NCBI GenBank assembly: GCA_029005135.1
Contig: JAQXFO010000076.1
Location: 1 to 35,185 of the forward strand
Length of the DNA stretch: 35,185 bases
Direction: 5' to 3'
Source of the DNA: Lachnospiraceae bacterium
GTDB taxonomy: Bacteria > Bacillota > Clostridia > Lachnospirales > Lachnospiraceae
The notes beneath the pieces were generated by a model. The model had not been told where the DNA came from. It saw only the letters and a list, made by a program, of their open reading frames with translations, and did not search any database. How positions within the stretch are numbered: the stretch's first letter is position 1; each line of letters starts with the position of its first letter. The position numbers were made by a program, and so were the translations under genes. Of this stretch, positions 31,722 to 35,185 are shown in pieces.

Positions 31722-32578
31722 CTCTCTTCGTCTGCGGTATCCCTCACACGGCCGTCGGTTTCCCCGTCCTGCCCTTCCGCCACCCTCACGCTGCGGATAA
31801 AAGTCCCCGGCGTCATACGATAACGCTTCTTGAAGGCCCGGTGGAAATACGACAAATTATGAAAGCCGACGGACAAAGAGACATCCAGAATCGATGTCCT
31901 CCCGCTTTCAAAGAGGGCCACCGCCCTCTCCAGCCGCCGGTTGTTGATATAGGCCACGCAGGTCATGGCCATATAGCGGCGGAAAAACCGCATAAAATAG
32001 CCGTCGCTGACAAAACACAGAGCCGCCAGTTCCCTGACCGTGATAGGCTCGGCCAGATGGGCATCGATATACTCCAGGACCGTCCGGAGCTTGGCGGCCG
32101 CTGATTCCAGCTCCCTGGGCGTCTCCGTCGTCTTTGTGCCGTATTCAAGAAGGGCGGCCAGAATATCCAGCAGACGGGCTTTGACCGACAGTTCATAGCC
32201 AAAGGGCCGCCGGGTATAAAGCGTCGTCACGGTATCGAAGATACCGGTGAGCTTTTGGGCCAACGGCGTATCCGCCGTTATATGACAGGGCAGCGTGTAC
32301 TCATGGGCGGCCAGCGGCGCCAGATAACGCGACGCACAGATATCCGCCGCCCCGGCGCCAAGGAATCCCGGATGGAAGACAAAGGTCTCCGTAGCCAGTA
32401 TGCCGCCCTTTTGACAGCTGATGCCGTGGAGGCTTTCCGGCGGTATGAACAGCACGTCCCCGGCTCCGACCCGGTAGTCGATCAGATCGATACGGTATGT
32501 CCCGCTGCCCTCCCGGACCACGGCCAGCTCCGCCTCCTCATGCCAGTGCAGCGGCACAGCTTCCTCGGGTGAGGTCAT
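31718..32578 (-). CDS. AraC-family transcriptional regulator
   Basis: This is a cupin sensor domain followed by two helix-turn-helices. From the first in-frame ATG (32578) it has 286 residues. The cupin core is VPLHWHEEAELAVV (about 8-21) and GDVLFIPPESLHGI. The C-terminal AraC domain runs from ITVRELAALCFVSDGYFMRFFRRY to SLSVGFHNLSYFHRAFKKRYRMTPG. The true N terminus is probably longer: the frame is open upstream and encodes LFPVKLYNTE, the usual first strand, but has no ATG, GTG or TTG. A CTG at 32662 with AGAGGG 8 bp before it is a possible start. It is divergent from an alpha-glucosidase, so control of that gene by a sugar is likely. Confidence 0.88.
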   Translation of the reverse strand: MTSPEEAVPLHWHEEAELAVVREGSGTYRIDLIDYRVGAGDVLFIPPESLHGISCQKGGILATETFVFHPGFLGAGAADICASRYLAPLAAHEYTLPCHITADTPLAQKLTGIFDTVTTLYTRRPFGYELSVKARLLDILAALLEYGTKTTETPRELESAAAKLRTVLEYIDAHLAEPITVRELAALCFVSDGYFMRFFRRYMAMTCVAYINNRRLERAVALFESGRTSILDVSLSVGFHNLSYFHRAFKKRYRMTPGTFIRSVRVAEGQDGETDGRVRDTADEES

Positions 32579-32595
32579 TTCCGTGTTATACAGTT

Positions 32596-32709
32596 TTACC
32601 GGGAACAGTCTCTCGCCATGTCTGGCGTTCTCCCGCTGCGCCGGATCCGGATGTTTCTGCAGTGTCGATTCCCTCTTTCTTTCTTGATCTGAGGCTCTTT
32701 TTCCTCCAT
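32596..32709 (-). other. Overlapping small open frame in the AraC leader (uncertain)
   Basis: An ATG at 32709 opens a 37-codon frame (MEEKEPQIKKERG...) that runs one frame away from the AraC gene and stops at 32596, past where the AraC sensor domain should begin. The first dozen codons look like a plausible regulator N terminus. A -1 shift in the purine-rich run near 32665-32685 would join it to the AraC frame. It may be a sign of a sequencing or real frameshift, a leader peptide, or chance. Confidence 0.3.
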
Positions 32710-32722
32710 CAGATCAGGATTG

Positions 32723-32739
32723 TGTTATTTCAGGTAACA
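32723..32739. promoter_or_regulatory. Inverted repeat, candidate operator for AraC or alpha-glucosidase
   Basis: TGTTA-N7-TAACA lies in the 249-bp divergent gap. It is about 10 bp upstream of a GATAAT -10-like box for the alpha-glucosidase gene, where no good -35 box exists, as expected of an activator-dependent promoter. Confidence 0.35.
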
Positions 32740-32765
32740 ATTATGCAAGATAATACCCGTTTAGA

Positions 32766-32794
32766 ATCCTACAATAGCCATATCCTGCCGTCAA
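32766..32794 (-). promoter_or_regulatory. Promoter of the AraC-family gene
   Basis: TTGACG (32789-32794), 17-bp spacer, TAGGAT (32766-32771) on the minus strand. The resulting leader is about 100 nt if CTG 32662 is the start and about 180 nt if ATG 32578 is. Confidence 0.5.
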
Positions 32795-32827
32795 GCTATA
32801 CCTGGGATACAAGAAAGGATTTTTATT

Positions 32828-34498
32828 ATGTTAAGAAAATGGTGGCACGACAAAATTGCCTATCAGATATACCCGAAGAGCTTCCTCGACACCAACGGAG
32901 ACGGCATCGGCGACCTCCCGGGCATCATCAGCAAGCTCGACTATCTCAAGGCGCTGGGCGTCGATATTATCTGGCTTTCGCCGATCTACCAATCTCCCTT
33001 CGTTGATCAGGGCTATGACATTGCCGATTATTACGCCATCGCCGAAGAATTCGGGACAATGGAGGATTTCGATGCGCTGCTGGCGGAGACAAAGAAGCGG
33101 GACATGGCCGTGATCATGGATCTCGTCATCAATCACTGCTCCGATAAGCATATCTGGTTTCAGAAGGCCCTGGCTGATCCGGAAGGCGAATACGCCGATT
33201 ATTTCTATATCCGTGACGGCAAAGACGGCTGCCCTCCCAGCAACCTGCGCTCCTACTTCGGCGGTTCCTGCTGGGAGCCGATCCCGGGCACCGGCAAGTA
33301 TTATTTCCATATGTTTGCCAAAGAACAGCCCGACCTTAACTGGGAGAATCCCGCGGTTCGTCATGAGCTCTATGCCATGATCAACTGGTGGCTTGAGAAG
33401 GGTCTGGCCGGGTTCCGCATCGACGCCATCATCAACATCAAGAAAGATCTTGATTTCCCGAGCTTCGCCCCGGACGGTCCCGACGGCCTGGCGGCCTGCT
33501 GGAAGATGGTGGACAGTGTCAACGGCGTCGGCGATCTGCTGGAGGATCTGAAGAACCACACCTTCCGCCACTACAATGCCTTTACCGTCGGTGAGGTCTT
33601 TAATATGAAGGAAGCGGAACTGCCCGCTTTTATCGGCGAGGACGGTCATTTCTCGACGATCTTTGATTTCAGTGCCCATTGTCTGAGCAACGGGGAGCAC
33701 GGCTGGTATGACGCGCCGCCCATCTCCTTCGAGAACTGGCGCCGCGCCATTTTCGAATCCCAGCTGAAGGTTCAGAAGGTCGGCTTCGAGGCCAACATCA
33801 TCGAGAATCACGATGAACCCAGGGGTGTCTCCCGCTTCCTGCCCGCCTGGGCTCAAAACGATGCCGGCGCCAAGATGCTGGGGACCGTCAGCCTGCTGCT
33901 CCGCGGTATTCCCTTCATTTATCAGGGCCAGGAGCTGGGCATGACCAATAACAACTGGCACAGCATCGACGAATTCGAGGACATCAACACCCTCGATCAG
34001 TACAGGACAGCACTGGAGGCCGGCCTTAGCGAAGAGGAGGCCCTGGCTGTCTGCGCCCGCTGCAGCCGTGACAATGCCCGCACGCCGATTCCGTGGACCG
34101 ACGGTCCCTGCGCCGGCTTCACCACCGGCACCCCGTGGCTGCCACTCAACGAGAACGCCTCTGCCCTCAACGCCGCTTCTCAGGAAAATGACCCAGCCTC
34201 CACACTGAGCTATTACCGCCGGCTGACAGCCCTGCGCAAGTCTCAGGAATGGCGTGAGGTCTTTACCTACGGCCGCTTCGAACCGGCCTATGAGGATGAA
34301 CCCGCGATCATGGCCTACTGTCGCGTCATGGACGGCACCCGTGTCCTCGTAGCCGCCAATTTCGGCCGTGACACCGTCACGCTCCGTCCCGACTATACCA
34401 TAAAGCGTGTCCTCCTCTCCAATCGACCAACGGAGCCGGAAAACACGCTTACCTTAAAAAGCTGTGATGTTATCGTCGCGGAATGCTGTCTGTCATAA
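32828..34498 (+). CDS. GH13 alpha-glucosidase (oligo-1,6-glucosidase type)
   Basis: This cytoplasmic exo-acting enzyme releases glucose from short alpha-glucans such as isomaltose, or hydrolyses related alpha-glucosides. It has 556 residues, with no signal peptide. The GH13 barrel begins WWHDKIAYQIYPKSF, and the calcium loop is DTNGDGIGD (21-29). The nucleophile is D199 (GFRIDA), the acid/base E256 (FTVGEVF), and the transition-state stabiliser D329 (ENHDEPR). A valine at V258, directly after the GE pair in FTVGEVF, is usual for 1,6-linkage enzymes of this subfamily, although that assignment needs comparison. The start has AAAGGA upstream. It is divergent from an AraC regulator and ends in a terminator placed inside the convergent next gene. 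Confidence 0.92.
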   Translation: MLRKWWHDKIAYQIYPKSFLDTNGDGIGDLPGIISKLDYLKALGVDIIWLSPIYQSPFVDQGYDIADYYAIAEEFGTMEDFDALLAETKKRDMAVIMDLVINHCSDKHIWFQKALADPEGEYADYFYIRDGKDGCPPSNLRSYFGGSCWEPIPGTGKYYFHMFAKEQPDLNWENPAVRHELYAMINWWLEKGLAGFRIDAIINIKKDLDFPSFAPDGPDGLAACWKMVDSVNGVGDLLEDLKNHTFRHYNAFTVGEVFNMKEAELPAFIGEDGHFSTIFDFSAHCLSNGEHGWYDAPPISFENWRRAIFESQLKVQKVGFEANIIENHDEPRGVSRFLPAWAQNDAGAKMLGTVSLLLRGIPFIYQGQELGMTNNNWHSIDEFEDINTLDQYRTALEAGLSEEEALAVCARCSRDNARTPIPWTDGPCAGFTTGTPWLPLNENASALNAASQENDPASTLSYYRRLTALRKSQEWREVFTYGRFEPAYEDEPAIMAYCRVMDGTRVLVAANFGRDTVTLRPDYTIKRVLLSNRPTEPENTLTLKSCDVIVAECCLS

Positions 34499-35185
34499 GC
34501 GGACAGCCTTCTGCGGACAGGCTTTGACACACGAAAGGCACAGAATGCATTCTGTGCCGTTTTTTCTTTTACGGGAAGGATCGGTCAAGTCCACCTCCAT
34601 GGGACAGACCCGGCGGCAGGCGCCGCAGCCGGTACAGGCGCTCTCATCCACCTTGATTCGCAAAAGGGCAAAGCGGCTGCCCATTTTCAGAAAAACCGCT
34701 GCCGGACAGAGATACTTGCAGAAGGCCCGGTTGTCCTTCAGGGCAAAGGCCAGAAAGATGCCTGCGGCGTAATAGAGCAAATTGCCGATGATAAAGCTTT
34801 TAAAAATGATCTCTTCTTTCACAGCGTCCGAGACACCCGACAAAAACAGGGCGCCGACAAAAACCAGAGAAAGAAAAAAGACCACATAGCGGCCCCACCC
34901 CCGGAAACGCCTTCCGCCGCGGGGAATCCTGTACGGCAGGAAATCCAGTACCATCGCCGTCCAGCAGGCATAGCCGCACCACCCCCGGCCGAAAAGCAGC
35001 GGGCCGCCGATCTTGGCAACGGCATAATGGATGACCGCGGCCTCAAAAACGCCGGAAAACAAATAGTACCAGAAGCCCTCGATCTGCATATTTTCCCGGC
35101 AGATCAGTCCGAGATACACCAGCATATAGAGGCCCACCAAAAGCTGAACAAGGCGCCGGGCATGGCGGTACTGCTTCTCATAGAG
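34493..35185 (-). CDS. Membrane 4Fe-4S binding protein (NapH/NosR-like), C-terminal part
   Basis: The frame is open to the window edge, so the N terminus is missing; 230 codons are visible. Several hydrophobic helices come first, with the conserved WCGYACW segment in a loop, then further helices and a KYLCPAA motif. The C-terminal ferredoxin domain has two cluster sets, CTGCGACRRVCP and CILCLSCVKACP. This layout resembles polyferredoxins such as NapH or YccM that pass electrons between membrane and cytoplasm. The partner is unknown. A TTG near 35140 could serve as a start, but the frame upstream reads naturally as protein. The 3' end overlaps the convergent alpha-glucosidase by 6 bp. Confidence 0.88.
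   Translation of the reverse strand, partial: LYEKQYRHARRLVQLLVGLYMLVYLGLICRENMQIEGFWYYLFSGVFEAAVIHYAVAKIGGPLLFGRGWCGYACWTAMVLDFLPYRIPRGGRRFRGWGRYVVFFLSLVFVGALFLSGVSDAVKEEIIFKSFIIGNLLYYAAGIFLAFALKDNRAFCKYLCPAAVFLKMGSRFALLRIKVDESACTGCGACRRVCPMEVDLTDPSRKRKNGTECILCLSCVKACPQKAVRL
34537..34565 (+). terminator. Terminator of the alpha-glucosidase gene, inside the convergent gene
   Basis: A perfect 9-bp stem GGCACAGAA/TTCTGTGCC with loop TGCA is followed by GTTTTTTC on the plus strand, 39 bp after the alpha-glucosidase stop. On the minus strand the same bases encode the second ferredoxin cluster motif of the neighbouring gene. Confidence 0.88.

Noticed and set aside
32723-32739. Catabolite-response (cre) site before the alpha-glucosidase
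   Set aside because: The inverted repeat is 17 bp with a non-CG centre and does not fit the 14-bp cre consensus, so it is listed only as a generic candidate operator.
32831-33961. Minus-strand open frame of 376 codons opposite the alpha-glucosidase
   Set aside because: The plus-strand frame contains all GH13 catalytic residues; the opposite frame resembles no family.

Overview
The window reads as chromosomal DNA of an anaerobic, fermentative Bacillota, most like a moderately GC-rich Clostridia-type gut organism. The evidence is a bifunctional AdhE, a GSIII plus a GSI glutamine synthetase, an ANTAR regulator, an archaeal-type AspRS linked to GatCAB, DegV, an Rrf2 regulator, sigma-A promoters and rho-independent terminators. 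None of the nine tRNA genes encodes its 3' CCA. There is no phage, transposase, CRISPR array or rRNA. The only repeat structure is a roughly 220-bp composite element near the left edge.

Left part (1-10.5 kb): the start of a TetR-type regulator (cut by the window edge), a repeat/palindrome element, an aminoglycoside/choline-kinase-like phosphotransferase overlapping adhE, an adhE promoter covered by a Rex-like operator, tRNA-Thr, DNA polymerase IV divergent from galE, an AlaX-type alanyl-tRNA editing protein, tRNA-Arg, cysK, an Rrf2 regulator with three cysteines, and a putative heavy-metal permease.

Middle (10.5-14.9 kb): a hypoxanthine/uracil-type DNA glycosylase, a membrane-anchored family 2 glycosyltransferase, two tRNA transcription units (Asn-Glu-Met/Ile2-Asp-Leu and Ser-Ile), a MOFRL-family glycerate kinase and a flavodoxin-like protein.

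Nitrogen block (15-29.9 kb, all on the minus strand), in transcription order: glnN (GSIII), glnA (GSI), an ANTAR RNA-binding antiterminator with a degenerate receiver domain, aspS (archaeal-type), gatC, gatA, gatB, gltB, gltD. Ammonium would be captured into glutamine by the two synthetases and turned into glutamate by GOGAT. Glutamine also supplies GatCAB, which converts Asp-tRNA(Asn), made by the AspRS, into Asn-tRNA. Strong terminator hairpins stand 25 and 35 nt before the glnN and gltB start codons. In both, the 5' arm can instead fold into a small hexaloop hairpin with A at loop position 1 and G at position 4, as in ANTAR target RNAs. This suggests that the ANTAR protein inside the block controls it by antitermination, and it is the most interesting system in the window.

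Right part (30-35.2 kb): a HAD phosphatase translationally coupled to a DegV protein, an AraC regulator with an unclear 5' end, a divergent GH13 alpha-glucosidase whose terminator lies inside the next, convergent gene, and a membrane 4Fe-4S protein cut by the right edge.
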